Shown in pieces: positions 8,427 to 17,519 of a DNA stretch of 64,000 nucleotides. A program made the position numbers and the translations under genes. Below the pieces are notes generated by a model that did not search any database, was not told the origin of the DNA, and saw only the letters and a list, made by a program, of their open reading frames with translations. This DNA is from Stygiobacter sp. RIFOXYC2_FULL_38_25 (lineage in GTDB: Bacteria > Bacteroidota > Ignavibacteria > Ignavibacteriales > Melioribacteraceae): NCBI GenBank assembly GCA_001803165.1, contig MHAZ01000019.1, forward strand, positions 62,001 to 126,000. The letters run 5' to 3'. How positions within the stretch are numbered: position 1 is the stretch's first letter; every line of letters starts with the position of its first letter.

Positions 8427-9350
8427 ATGAGTGATACAAAAAAACTTTTTGATGAAATAAGCGCGTTATCAACCGAACAGCGAAACAAAAATTCGATGAA
8501 CATTGATAACGAAAGTATAAGCGGCATTTTGAAAATCATAAACAATGAAGACAAAACAATTCCTTTCGCTGTTGAAGAAGAACTTACATACATAGAAAAA
8601 GCGGTTGAAGTAATTGTTCACGCGTTAAAAAACGGCGGAAGATTACTTTACTTTGGGGCTGGAACAAGTGGTAGACTCGGAGTAGTTGACGCTTCCGAGT
8701 GTCCTCCCACATTCGGCACTCCTTTTGGTTTGATTGTAGGTTACATAGCAGGAGGTAAAGAGGCAATGTTCCGCGCACAGGAAGGTGCCGAAGATAAAGA
8801 AGAAAATGGCGCACATGATGTTATTAAAGCCGAAGTGAATAGTAAAGATGTTGTTTGCGGAATTGCTGCAAGCAGAAGAACACCTTATGTAATCGGTGCT
8901 ATAAAAGAAGCTCACAAACTTGGGGCGAAAACACTCTACGTAACATGTACACCCCGCAGCACATTTAACATAGAGAATGTTGATGTAGCAATCTGTGTTA
9001 ACGTTGGTCAAGAAGTTATTATGGGCTCTACAAGAATGAAAAGCGGAACAGCACAAAAGTTAGTTCTGAATATGCTTACAACCGCTTCAATGATACGCAT
9101 GGGTAAGGTTTACGAAAACATGATGATTGATTTGCAGATGACAAACAAAAAATTAGTCGAGCGTTCTAAGAAAATTGTGATGACTATAACCGGCGTTTCT
9201 TACGAGGAAGCCCAAAAGTATTTGAATGAAGCCGGTGGGCATGTTAAAACTGCGCTTGTGATGATTCTTGCCAACGTTGATTTAGCTGAAGCAAAAATAC
9301 GTTTGGATAAGGCGGATGGTTTTGTGCGCAGAGCAATTTCAAATTCATAA
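8427..9350 (+). CDS. murQ: N-acetylmuramic acid 6-phosphate etherase
   Basis: MurQ cleaves the lactyl ether of MurNAc-6-phosphate to give GlcNAc-6-phosphate and D-lactate, a key step in peptidoglycan recycling. The 307-residue length is normal. The SIS-domain signature GAGTSGRLGVVDASECPPTF includes the catalytic Glu region (DASE), and a second SIS block is MGSTRMKSGTAQKLVLNM. The C-terminal helical tail (SYEEAQKYLNEAGGHVKTALVM) is typical of the family. It sits in an operon between a GNAT gene and a serine hydrolase, near an amidase and a dipeptide epimerase. Confidence 0.95.
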   Translation: MSDTKKLFDEISALSTEQRNKNSMNIDNESISGILKIINNEDKTIPFAVEEELTYIEKAVEVIVHALKNGGRLLYFGAGTSGRLGVVDASECPPTFGTPFGLIVGYIAGGKEAMFRAQEGAEDKEENGAHDVIKAEVNSKDVVCGIAASRRTPYVIGAIKEAHKLGAKTLYVTCTPRSTFNIENVDVAICVNVGQEVIMGSTRMKSGTAQKLVLNMLTTASMIRMGKVYENMMIDLQMTNKKLVERSKKIVMTITGVSYEEAQKYLNEAGGHVKTALVMILANVDLAEAKIRLDKADGFVRRAISNS

Positions 9351-9362
9351 CTTGGGTTTATA

Positions 9363-10601
9363 ATGAGAAACTTGGTTTCTTTCGTTTGCTTATTTTTAAT
9401 TTTCGCAGCCGTCGAACTATCCGCACAAAGCAACCTTATTGAAAAACTTCTGAAGGACAATCCGGACAAGTTTGGAGAAGTTCTTTCCAACATAGACAGT
9501 TTTGAAGTGCAGATTATTTATACACAAATCAATCGCGACAAAAACAATTTCCCATCATTTAGGACTTACAAGTACCGCGTTAACCCAAAAAACTATTTTT
9601 ACGCAGCGAGCACTGTTAAACTGCCTACAGCATTAATGGCATTAGAAAAACTGAACAGTCTGAAAATAAAAGGATTGGATAAATACACACCACTAAGAAT
9701 AGACAGCGCCAGAGCGCCGCAAATAAAAGTAACCGCCGATACATCTTCGGAATCGGGTTTGCCAACGATAGCCAACTACATTAAGAAAATATTTTTAGTA
9801 AGCGACAATGATGCTTACTGCCGTTTGTATGAATTTGTTGGACAAAAAGAATTGAACGAAGGACTTCATAAGAAAGGTTACAAGAACGTAAAAATTACAA
9901 ACCGTTACACCGGTGGATTCAATAGTGAAAGAAACCGTTACACTAATCCTTTTACCTTCTATAACGGTGATAAAATAATTTACTCACAGCCAGAACAATA
10001 CAATTCCGGGAATTATTCGTTTGATTTGAATGGACTAATTAAAGGGATTGGCTACTGGGATTCGAAAGACAGCCTGATTAATGGACCGTATGATTTTTCT
10101 GCGAAGAACTTTGTTTCTCTTGAAAACCTTACAGAAATTCTGAAAACAGTTTTATTCCCTGAAATACGAAAAGCAAAGACGCGCTTTAATCTTACCAAGG
10201 ATGATTACAGATTTTTGTATAAATATATGTCTATGCTTCCGAAGGAAAGCAAACATCCCGGTTATGATACAACACACTACGATAGCTATGTAAAGTATTT
10301 CTTGTTTGGTGATTCGAAGAAACCGATACCCGAGAATTTCAGAATCTTCAACAAAGTTGGTTTAGCCTACGGCTATTTAACCGATATAGCTTACATAGTA
10401 GATTTTGAAAACAAGGTAGAGTTCATGCTCTCCGCAACTATTCATGTCAACAAAGATCAAATCTATAACGACGGCATTTATGAGTATGATAAAATCGGTA
10501 TGCCGTTTCTTTCAAACTTAGGAAAAGTTATTTATGAGTATGACAAAGCCAGACCTAAAAAGTTTTTGCCCAATCTTTCGAAATTCAAGTTTGATTACTG
10601 A
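9363..10601 (+). CDS. Exported serine hydrolase, class A beta-lactamase/PBP-like fold
   Basis: 412 residues with a signal peptide (to about residue 21, LSAQ). Penicillin-recognising motifs are present: STVK (Ser83-Lys86) and SDN (147-149). The expected KTG box is replaced by KVG (NKVGLAYGYLTDIAY). The chain is about 120 residues longer than a typical class A beta-lactamase, with an insertion between SDN and the last motif. The start lies 12 bp after murQ. A periplasmic peptidoglycan peptidase role is more likely than antibiotic resistance, given the operon and the altered third motif, but neither is shown. Confidence 0.75.
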   Translation: MRNLVSFVCLFLIFAAVELSAQSNLIEKLLKDNPDKFGEVLSNIDSFEVQIIYTQINRDKNNFPSFRTYKYRVNPKNYFYAASTVKLPTALMALEKLNSLKIKGLDKYTPLRIDSARAPQIKVTADTSSESGLPTIANYIKKIFLVSDNDAYCRLYEFVGQKELNEGLHKKGYKNVKITNRYTGGFNSERNRYTNPFTFYNGDKIIYSQPEQYNSGNYSFDLNGLIKGIGYWDSKDSLINGPYDFSAKNFVSLENLTEILKTVLFPEIRKAKTRFNLTKDDYRFLYKYMSMLPKESKHPGYDTTHYDSYVKYFLFGDSKKPIPENFRIFNKVGLAYGYLTDIAYIVDFENKVEFMLSATIHVNKDQIYNDGIYEYDKIGMPFLSNLGKVIYEYDKARPKKFLPNLSKFKFDY

Positions 10602-10642
10602 AATATAGTTTTTGTTAAGGACTTCCAAATACGATTCCATTC

Positions 10643-10675
10643 AAAAAAATAAACCACAGAGCCGAAGCTCTGTGG
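10643..10675 (-). terminator. Terminator of the susCD operon, possibly bidirectional
   Basis: A nine-base-pair stem, CCACAGAGC-TTCG-GCTCTGTGG on the minus strand, closes the very stable C(UUCG)G tetraloop and is followed by TTTATTTTTTT. It lies 55 bp past the SusD-like stop and also follows the serine hydrolase on the other strand. Confidence 0.88.
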
Positions 10676-10730
10676 TCTCATCAACCACGCATCAGAGGGA
10701 AGTCTTCTACGCGGTATATTTAGATATCAT

Positions 10731-11930
10731 TTAGAAATTAGAATTATTATCTCTCTCACGTTGTGGAATTGGAAATTGCTTCCATGATTCCGCTGTCAAA
10801 TGCCATTTGCCAAATCTATGCTGATCAATCAATCTTGTACCCTGGCAGAAAAGTTCTTTATCTCTTTCTGCATAAAGTACATCCAAATTGACTGTAGCTA
10901 AGTTTGCAATTCCATAAGATGCTCTTACCTCATTAACTAATGCCAAGGCGTTTCCGGAACCTTGTCCTCTAAGAGAAGCTTCCGCAAGCATTAGATTGTT
11001 CTCTTTCCAAGTAAGAAATACGTAAGCGCTACTTTTATCAGGATACTTATTTTGGTAGTAGTGAGTAGCACCACCAAAAGTAAATTCTTTAACAGCAATT
11101 CTTGCCGCTTCCTTCGGGTCAGCTTTTACGTATGCGCCAAATCTATCTGCAACGTGAATTTGTTTACGACCATTTCCGGCAAATCCCCAGAAATAAGTTT
11201 GGCTCGCATCATGATTCAACGCTGTAAAATCCGCATCATTTTTCTGCATTCCTTTTGCAGCATAAGTGTTCACATTAGCATAGTCTCCCTTTGCGAGATA
11301 GATTTTGGCAATAAATGAATTTACCACCTTAATCATGTATGCATCAGTAGTATATGTTAAAGAACTCTTTGCAAGATTAAGTGCATCATCAAGCAGTGTT
11401 GCTGCCGGAATAAATGGACCTGCATTAATAGAAGCGCCCGGTTCAGTTTTAGTTAGCGCGAATGTTGTTCCAAGGTAGAAGCGAGCTATCGAACCATAAA
11501 ACGTGGCAGTAAATAAAGCTTCATTTTTTAGAGCAGCATTAGTGAATGTAATTTGACCAACACGAACAGCAAGTGTATCAGCCATAAATCGCAATGAATG
11601 GAGTGAATTCCATGTTCCCGCTATCGAATTGTTATTTAAAGCAATAACCCCGGTATTGATTTCTTCAAACTGCGGGAAAGAAGCATCCGGATTTTGGTTG
11701 CTGTATTCTAACGCATCCGATAATAAATCCGACTGGCATCCGATCTGTGATGAGATTACAGAGAATCCTTGTTTAACACCAGTTATTTGAAATCTAACTT
11801 GTCCTTCGGCAGTAAGTCTTGCATCTTCCACTTGATCAATCAAAGGATCAACTTCATTGATATAATCATCGCAGCCGGAGAAAAGTCCCAACATAATAAC
11901 GATGCTCAATAAAAATATATTTCTTTTCAT
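10731..11930 (-). CDS. SusD/RagB-like outer-membrane lipoprotein
   Basis: Surface lipoprotein partner of the SusC-like channel encoded 15 bp upstream. The lipobox LFSGC places the lipidated Cys at residue 20. The C-terminal segment (LMLAEASLRGQG, VRASYGI, AERDKELFCQGTRLIDQHRFG) is typical of the helical SusD/TPR fold. At 399 residues it is shorter than most SusD proteins (about 500 or more), as in the smaller SusD-like group. Substrate is unknown; no glycoside hydrolase lies next to it, so a sugar substrate should not be assumed. Confidence 0.88.
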   Translation of the reverse strand: MKRNIFLLSIVIMLGLFSGCDDYINEVDPLIDQVEDARLTAEGQVRFQITGVKQGFSVISSQIGCQSDLLSDALEYSNQNPDASFPQFEEINTGVIALNNNSIAGTWNSLHSLRFMADTLAVRVGQITFTNAALKNEALFTATFYGSIARFYLGTTFALTKTEPGASINAGPFIPAATLLDDALNLAKSSLTYTTDAYMIKVVNSFIAKIYLAKGDYANVNTYAAKGMQKNDADFTALNHDASQTYFWGFAGNGRKQIHVADRFGAYVKADPKEAARIAVKEFTFGGATHYYQNKYPDKSSAYVFLTWKENNLMLAEASLRGQGSGNALALVNEVRASYGIANLATVNLDVLYAERDKELFCQGTRLIDQHRFGKWHLTAESWKQFPIPQRERDNNSNF

Positions 11931-11945
11931 ATGGTTATTCCTCCT

Positions 11946-14867
11946 TTAGAAACCTAAACGCAGCCAGAAGTTGAAAGTTCTTGGCGTTGGTAATGTTAAG
12001 AATTCTTGTCCTATGGCTAAATTCTGTCTTGCACCGGAAAAGTTTACACCGGGATCTCCATCTTTGTATTCTGAGAATGTTGCCAGATTTCTGACAGACA
12101 CACCAGCCGTTACACTTTTTATATATGAATTAAGCGATAGATCGCCAAACAATTCAGTGAAGTCGTAGCTAAAGCTTACTTCCCTAATAATTAGATAGCT
12201 GGCATCTTCAATAAAATTAGCTTCATACAAACCGTCAACTTTCATGTACTCTTCAGCAACTCTTTTGTACTCATCAGTTCCGGGCGTTAATGCAACAACA
12301 CCGGCCGGAGCTGCACCAGGATATGCTGCAGATAAACCTAACAATGCTCTATATCTATTCACTTCCGCAACGCCGCCCAATCTAGAAGCAAATTGTTTTG
12401 ACCCGTTGCTGATCTTATTGTTAAGACCCCATTCGGCGAATGCATACAAGTTAAAGTTCTTGAAGAATTTGAAATTGACAGTAAAAGATCCGGAGTGATC
12501 CGGTATTGGTGAACCTAAATCTCTTCTTTCTGTTGAAAGAGTTGCGCCGATATATTTTCCGGTAGTTGAACTATAGATTGGTGCAACCGGAACGAAAGCA
12601 TAGAATCTGCTCTTCGAATAACCTACAGCGTGAGCATTAGGTGTATTGATGATATCACCGGTTCCGCCTAAATCTTCAATCTTATTGGTTTGATAATTCC
12701 ATATCAACGATAAATCCAGGTTGAATTCATTTCCTCTGATAGGAGAATACTGCAACAAAGATTCAAAACCGGAGCCGGTTACTTTACCCAAGTTATATGG
12801 TTGAGCAAGTGAACCGGTTGATACTTGCAATTTTCCGGTTGATCCGGCTAATACTCTGTTAACAATTGATTTTTCAGCGACTGTGTTATAGTAAGTTAAT
12901 TCCAATGATACATTTTTGAATAACTCTGCGTCAAAGCCAACTTCAATTTCTTTTACACGCTCCGGTTCAATCTTATCATTTCCAATTACTGCAATAGCTG
13001 CACCGGCGCCATATCCGCCTACTTGTGCGTCCCACAAAAGCGGAATACCATCTGTTATTCCAGGCAGCACACCACCTTCTCCATAAGCAGCACGCAGCTT
13101 TAACAAATTAACAAAGCTTGGCAAGAAATCGAATTTATCAAGACGAACCGCGAAGCTTGCTTTTGGATAAGTGATTGATGGCGCGTTATCGCCAATTGAA
13201 GTAGCGTAATCTTTACGAAGACCCAACGTTAAAAAGTATTGATCTAGATAACTGATTGAATGTTCTGTAAAAATTCCTCCTTCGCGGGCATGTAAGAATT
13301 GCTCTGCCCAGGTTGTTACCGTTCCGCCCGATCCCAAATCTGTAATCAATGTTGAGTTAAAATCTTCAACCGTAACATTGTTGCCTTGTAAGTATCTATT
13401 AAAGAATTGAGCGCCAATTACTGAGCGGAATTTGAAATCGCTGAAGTCGTAATTATAAGCCGCGTTAAATTCCATATTCTGATTTGTGTTTCTTCTATCA
13501 TATAATGCTTTTTGTCCATCCGCTACTAATGCATTATATCCGATTGGATAAAATCTATTCTCTCTGTAGTTCATATTATCAACACCAAGCGTTGCGTTGA
13601 TTTCAAGATTTTCAATCGGCGTATAATTTGCAGAGATAGAACCGATAAACTGATTTGTTGTCCCTTCCAAGTAAGCTTGGTCAAGCATAACACGCGATGT
13701 CCAGGTAAATGGTTTGTAACGTAGAAGCATATTGCCCAACCAGCCATAGATTGAGTTGTCGTTGTTCGGTCTAAACACTTTGTTGTTGTTATAGTAAGCA
13801 TTGAGCTTAATGTTCAGATTATTATAAGGATTGGCAACAAGATTAATTCTAGTTGAAGTTCTTTCCTGCCGGTTAGTTGCCAAGATTCCATCTTCAATTC
13901 TGTTTTCTAAGCTGGCGTAATATCTCACTTCGGAGTTTCCGCCGACTATGTTTAAGAAATGCTCGCGGATTGGTCCCTTTCTGAAATTCTTATTTGCAGT
14001 ATCTGCAGTAACATAAACATCAGAATCATACTTCCTCTGTTGTTCGTTGTATCCGTAATTGAATTTGTATTCTACCGATAAACCTTTTCTTGCCGCAGCA
14101 GAAATCTTACCGGTTTTTGTTGTAATAAGTACAACACCGTTGGCTCCGTTTGTACCGTACATAGCCGCAGCGGCTGGACCCTTTAAGAATTCAATCTTGT
14201 CAATATCATTAGCATTTAATCCGGAAAGCGTATTATTTAACTGACCGCCGGCTGCTAAACCAATTTCAGTATTTTCAACTCTAACACCATCAATATACAT
14301 TGTTGGCTGTCCGGTGCCGTTCAAACCGCCGCCGCCTCTAACATTAAATCTCCAGCCGCCGCCAACGTTACCTGAAGAGTTAGTCATTTGAACACCGGAA
14401 ACTTTACCGGCAACAATTTGTGAGATTCCGTTATAGGAGTTGATCGTTTGTAAATCAGCTGCATTAATTCTGGCAACCGAAACTTCTGCTACAGACTTAG
14501 AAGTCTTCGACGCAATGCCGGTAACAACTATTTCTTCATTCTGGAATACGTCTTCTTCCAACGAAAAATTTTGAACGATTTCCGAACCATTTAAAATAAT
14601 TCTTGCTACACCCTTTTTGTAATTGATGAATGATGCTGTTAATTCTGTTTCATGTCCCTTTGCTAAACTTAAGGGAACATCAAATGAGTATTCTCCCTCC
14701 ACATCGGCTGCGGCTCCAAGTCCCGTAGATTTTAGGACTACACTTGCACCGATTAACGGTTCACCATTTTGATCCGTTACCTTTCCTCGTATCTTAAAAG
14801 TAGATTGCCCGAAGACAAAACTATTTGATAGAGTAAAGAGCAATAGAAAAAGTAAGATTCGCTTCAT
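11946..14867 (-). CDS. SusC/RagA-like TonB-dependent outer-membrane transporter
   Basis: About 973 residues. A signal peptide (MKRILLFLLLFTLSNSFVFG) is followed by a CarboxypepD_reg-like domain (IRGKVTDQNGEPLIGASVVL), a plug domain (ISQIVAGKVSGVQMTNSSGN; VLITTKTG) and a 22-strand barrel ending in the aromatic FNFWLRLGF. The start at 14867 is preferred to the ATG at 14900 because the signal peptide begins there and an AGAGAAG site precedes it. It forms an operon with the SusD-like gene. A direct-repeat operator (14983-15012) lies 116-145 bp upstream, shared in sequence with the divergent kinase gene. Confidence 0.93.
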   Translation of the reverse strand: MKRILLFLLLFTLSNSFVFGQSTFKIRGKVTDQNGEPLIGASVVLKSTGLGAAADVEGEYSFDVPLSLAKGHETELTASFINYKKGVARIILNGSEIVQNFSLEEDVFQNEEIVVTGIASKTSKSVAEVSVARINAADLQTINSYNGISQIVAGKVSGVQMTNSSGNVGGGWRFNVRGGGGLNGTGQPTMYIDGVRVENTEIGLAAGGQLNNTLSGLNANDIDKIEFLKGPAAAAMYGTNGANGVVLITTKTGKISAAARKGLSVEYKFNYGYNEQQRKYDSDVYVTADTANKNFRKGPIREHFLNIVGGNSEVRYYASLENRIEDGILATNRQERTSTRINLVANPYNNLNIKLNAYYNNNKVFRPNNDNSIYGWLGNMLLRYKPFTWTSRVMLDQAYLEGTTNQFIGSISANYTPIENLEINATLGVDNMNYRENRFYPIGYNALVADGQKALYDRRNTNQNMEFNAAYNYDFSDFKFRSVIGAQFFNRYLQGNNVTVEDFNSTLITDLGSGGTVTTWAEQFLHAREGGIFTEHSISYLDQYFLTLGLRKDYATSIGDNAPSITYPKASFAVRLDKFDFLPSFVNLLKLRAAYGEGGVLPGITDGIPLLWDAQVGGYGAGAAIAVIGNDKIEPERVKEIEVGFDAELFKNVSLELTYYNTVAEKSIVNRVLAGSTGKLQVSTGSLAQPYNLGKVTGSGFESLLQYSPIRGNEFNLDLSLIWNYQTNKIEDLGGTGDIINTPNAHAVGYSKSRFYAFVPVAPIYSSTTGKYIGATLSTERRDLGSPIPDHSGSFTVNFKFFKNFNLYAFAEWGLNNKISNGSKQFASRLGGVAEVNRYRALLGLSAAYPGAAPAGVVALTPGTDEYKRVAEEYMKVDGLYEANFIEDASYLIIREVSFSYDFTELFGDLSLNSYIKSVTAGVSVRNLATFSEYKDGDPGVNFSGARQNLAIGQEFLTLPTPRTFNFWLRLGF

Positions 14868-14982
14868 ACACTTCTCTCTGTTTAGTTGATGAAATTGCAA
14901 TTGAAAAGTTTGTTAGTTTGTAATTCACGTTTGAATTTCACAATCAAAATAAATTTGCTGATTACTTCTTAAAACGTTTCTT

Positions 14983-15012
14983 GTTCAAGAGGTCAACTGA
15001 TATGATGAACGG
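14983..15012 (-). promoter_or_regulatory. Putative LytTR operator upstream of susCD
   Basis: On the minus strand CCGTTCATCA (15012-15003) and CCTCTTGAAC (14992-14983) begin exactly 20 bp apart. The first half-site is identical to one upstream of the kinase gene at 15467. Direct repeats about two helical turns apart are the known binding mode of LytTR regulators such as AgrA. The second half-site is the weaker one. Confidence 0.55.
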
Positions 15013-15045
15013 TTAAAGTGAATTATCAGCAAAAATATTTTTGGA

Positions 15046-15264
15046 TTAAGTTCTTTCACGCGGCAAGGATTTCCCAATCTCACGCATCGAATAAAGATTG
15101 ATTAAAGCAACAATAATTAGAATAGCTCCGCTGATTGAGATTATTCCGAATAGCTCTTTAGCAGCTTTAACTGATATTGATGTTGTAAACATGATGTCAA
15201 ACTGATAAAGGAAAACCAAGATAGCCCCAATAAGAAGGAAAATTATATTGTACACTTTGCTCAT
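15046..15264 (-). CDS. Small two-helix membrane protein
   Basis: 72 residues with two hydrophobic helices (about 6-22 and 38-60) joined by a short loop and a charged C-terminus (MREIGKSLPRERT). I do not recognise a family. It lies upstream of susC on the same strand and head-to-head with the kinase gene. The translation looks like a real inner-membrane protein; an overlapping longer frame (15197-15427) does not. Confidence 0.6.
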   Translation of the reverse strand: MSKVYNIIFLLIGAILVFLYQFDIMFTTSISVKAAKELFGIISISGAILIIVALINLYSMREIGKSLPRERT

Positions 15265-15389
15265 GAATTACCCTCGGATTTTGGAATAATATACTTTGTA
15301 GGACGGGTAAAGGCGAGAATTGTTCGGTGTAGAAAACAAACCCCGCATATTCATGTTTTTTGAAGAAATGAAAAAAGATAGGAATCCAG

Positions 15390-15419
15390 CCGTTCATCAT
15401 TTCTAATGACCGCTTATCA
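15390..15419 (+). promoter_or_regulatory. Putative LytTR operator upstream of the first kinase gene
   Basis: CCGTTCATCA (15390-15399) and CCGCTTATCA (15410-15419) form a direct repeat with 20-bp periodicity, 48-77 bp before the kinase start. The first half-site matches the susCD operator over 11 bases (CCGTTCATCAT). A weak TAGATTTA sits 21 bp further on with no TTG at -33, as expected for an activator-dependent promoter. Confidence 0.6.
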
Positions 15420-15466
15420 ATCTTCAATTAATTTTTACAATAGATTTACGATATTAACGACGGTTT

Positions 15467-16585
15467 ATGGAAAAATTTTATATGAACACTAGTTACATAA
15501 ATATGTGGTTGAAAAAGCATATAGACAAACACGATTACCCGCCGTTTCATTTAGTTAACGCTGCCGGCTGGTTTTTGATTCTTCTGGCAGATACTTTTAT
15601 TGTTAGTCCAGACTTGTTGCTAAACGACATTTCTTTATTGGCAGTCAATTCTCTTCAGTGGTTTAGCGGTTATTTAATTTCTTTGTATATCCGCATTATT
15701 TATATCAAGTATAATTATTCAACGCAAAGCATTTATAAAGTTGTTTCCTTTGTTTTAATCATAAGCTTGCTGGCTTCTGTATTGCTATTCTTTGTCGTTC
15801 ATCTAATTGGTCTTCCGTACAACTTTAAACGGATAGACAAATATCTGGACTATGTTTTTACAATTAGGGCTGTGGCAAATAATTTAACCAGATACTTACC
15901 CTTGTTAACAACCTGGAGTTTGCTCTACTTTGGAATTAAGTTTTGGATAGATTTACAAACAACGCGCAGCCGCGCAGAGAAATCCGATTTATTAGCACAG
16001 AGCGCCCAATTACAGATGCTGCGGTATCAAATCAATCCTCACTTTCTTTTTAATTCTTTCAGTTCGCTACGTGCGTTAATCAGAACAAATAGCGCCAAGG
16101 CGGAAGAAATGTTAAACCAGCTTTCCGACTTTTACCGCTATACTTTAATCACACGCAATTCTACCTTCGTCCCACTAAAAGAAGAGATTGAAGCAATAAT
16201 GCATTATGCTTCTATTGAGAAAATAAGGTTTGACGAAAAAATAGAATTCAACTTTGCTATTCCTAACTCTACAAAAGATTTTCCGGTACCTACATTTATT
16301 CTGCACCCGCTTATTGAAAATGCAGTTAAATATGGAATGTCATCAAGCTCGCTGCCATTAATCATAAATATTAAAGCTGCTATTGTAAATGATTGGTTAA
16401 CAATACTTGTTGAGAATTCCGGCTCTTGGATTAATGATGCGAAAACTGATCAACAAATTGGTACTGGTACTGGAATAAGTAACCTTATCAATCGGTTAGA
16501 AAGTACTTATGCCGGTAATTATAGTTTTAATACTTTCGAAGAAAACGGAATTGTGAAAGCAGAATTAAAACTTAGAAGAGGCTAA
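15467..16585 (+). CDS. LytS/YehU-type sensor histidine kinase
   Basis: 372-residue membrane kinase. Hydrophobic segments at about 30-48, 58-80, 92-115 and 140-160 suggest four helices. The His_kinase domain begins with LRYQINPHFLFNSFSSLRAL, with His192 as the predicted phosphorylated residue. An N box (HPLIENAVKYG) and a G box (GTGTGISNLINRLE) complete the ATPase. No extracytoplasmic sensory domain is obvious, so the signal may be membrane-borne. It is followed one base later by its LytTR regulator. It is a paralogue of the kinase at 46895-47962. Confidence 0.92.
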   Translation: MEKFYMNTSYINMWLKKHIDKHDYPPFHLVNAAGWFLILLADTFIVSPDLLLNDISLLAVNSLQWFSGYLISLYIRIIYIKYNYSTQSIYKVVSFVLIISLLASVLLFFVVHLIGLPYNFKRIDKYLDYVFTIRAVANNLTRYLPLLTTWSLLYFGIKFWIDLQTTRSRAEKSDLLAQSAQLQMLRYQINPHFLFNSFSSLRALIRTNSAKAEEMLNQLSDFYRYTLITRNSTFVPLKEEIEAIMHYASIEKIRFDEKIEFNFAIPNSTKDFPVPTFILHPLIENAVKYGMSSSSLPLIINIKAAIVNDWLTILVENSGSWINDAKTDQQIGTGTGISNLINRLESTYAGNYSFNTFEENGIVKAELKLRRG

Positions 16586-16586
16586 T

Positions 16587-17312
16587 ATGAACAAGAGCTT
16601 AAAATGTATGATAGTTGATGATGAAAAACTTGCACGGGAAGATTTGAAATCCGTGCTTAGAGAATTTGACAACATAGAAATAGTTGGCGAAGCTGATAGC
16701 GCTGATAGCGCGGCTAACTTACTAAAAACAATTGAGCCGGATATACTTTTCTTAGATATTCAAATGCCGGGCAAAACCGGTTTCGATCTGCTTGCCGAAG
16801 TACAAACAAGCGCAAAAATTATTTTCGTAACAGCTTATGATGAGTACGCCATAAAAGCTTTTGAAGTTAGCGCGCAAGATTATCTGCTAAAGCCGGTCAG
16901 CAAATCAAGAATTGAATTAGCCCTTGATCATTTGGGAACCAGTGAAGAGAACAAAAGTATTCAACTAAACCAGCTTGATTATAACGATACGATATTCGTT
17001 ATGATAAATAACAGCTATCAGTTCTTAAAAATTAGTACCATCATAAAAATTATTGCAGCCGGCAATTATTCCGAAGTTTATACAAATGGAAAACAAAAGG
17101 GGCTTGTTCTAAAATCTCTTAGAGAATGGGAAAACCGTTTGCCTAACAATCAATTTGTAAGAGTTCATAGAAACTCAGTAATCAATCTCGAGTTTGTTGA
17201 AAAAATTGAAGATTGGTTTAACTATTCATACAAAATTCATCTAAAAGGAATTGAAGGCACAGTAATTATGAGCAGACGCTATGCTTTGAAACTAAAAGAC
17301 AAATTAGCATAA
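16587..17312 (+). CDS. LytTR-family response regulator
   Basis: 241 residues: a receiver domain (acidic pair in MIVDDEKLARED, phosphoacceptor Asp57 in LFLDIQMPG, conserved Lys in LLKPVS) and a C-terminal LytTR DNA-binding domain (about 140-241; FVRVHRNSVINLEFV, VIMSRRYALKLK). It is expected to bind paired direct repeats; a matching pair lies upstream of its own operon and of susCD. Translation is probably coupled to the kinase gene. Confidence 0.93.
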   Translation: MNKSLKCMIVDDEKLAREDLKSVLREFDNIEIVGEADSADSAANLLKTIEPDILFLDIQMPGKTGFDLLAEVQTSAKIIFVTAYDEYAIKAFEVSAQDYLLKPVSKSRIELALDHLGTSEENKSIQLNQLDYNDTIFVMINNSYQFLKISTIIKIIAAGNYSEVYTNGKQKGLVLKSLREWENRLPNNQFVRVHRNSVINLEFVEKIEDWFNYSYKIHLKGIEGTVIMSRRYALKLKDKLA

Positions 17313-17465
17313 CAGTGTTTTGATTTTTCACTGGGATATTAATCCACTTAAAACTTCTACAAGCCTTCCATCAATTCCGACTCGTAAATTCACAATTCAT
17401 AAACGAAATTTGCACCACTCTTTGTAGATGAAGAGCTTGATTAAATTAATCTTTATTCCTTAAGA

Positions 17466-17513
17466 GGGCTAATATATGGGTACTGGGTCCCATAACTTGA
17501 AAAGTTTTAGCCT
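17466..17513 (+). ncRNA. Candidate structured RNA with a three-way junction
   Basis: In the 365-bp gap after the regulator gene, three helices nest exactly: P1 GGCTAA (17467-17472) with TTAGCC (17507-17512); P2 TATGGG (17475-17480) with CCCATA (17489-17494); P3 ACTT (17495-17498) with AAGT (17502-17505). A strong intrinsic terminator starts seven bases later. It may be a small RNA, a processed 3' UTR or the leader of the next gene. I know no named family that matches. The rest of 17313-17460 shows nothing I can support. Confidence 0.4.
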
Positions 17514-17519
17514 ATCTAT

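Noticed and set aside
9363-10601. Antibiotic-resistance beta-lactamase
   Set aside because: The third motif is altered, the chain is too long, and the operon partner is murQ.
10731-14867. Polysaccharide utilisation locus
   Set aside because: Only SusC and SusD are present; no glycoside hydrolase, lyase or sugar-specific regulator lies beside them.
15197-15427. A 76-codon minus-strand frame overlapping the small membrane protein
   Set aside because: It has no signal peptide or domain, and it overlaps the better 15046-15264 frame and the region of the LytTR operator.
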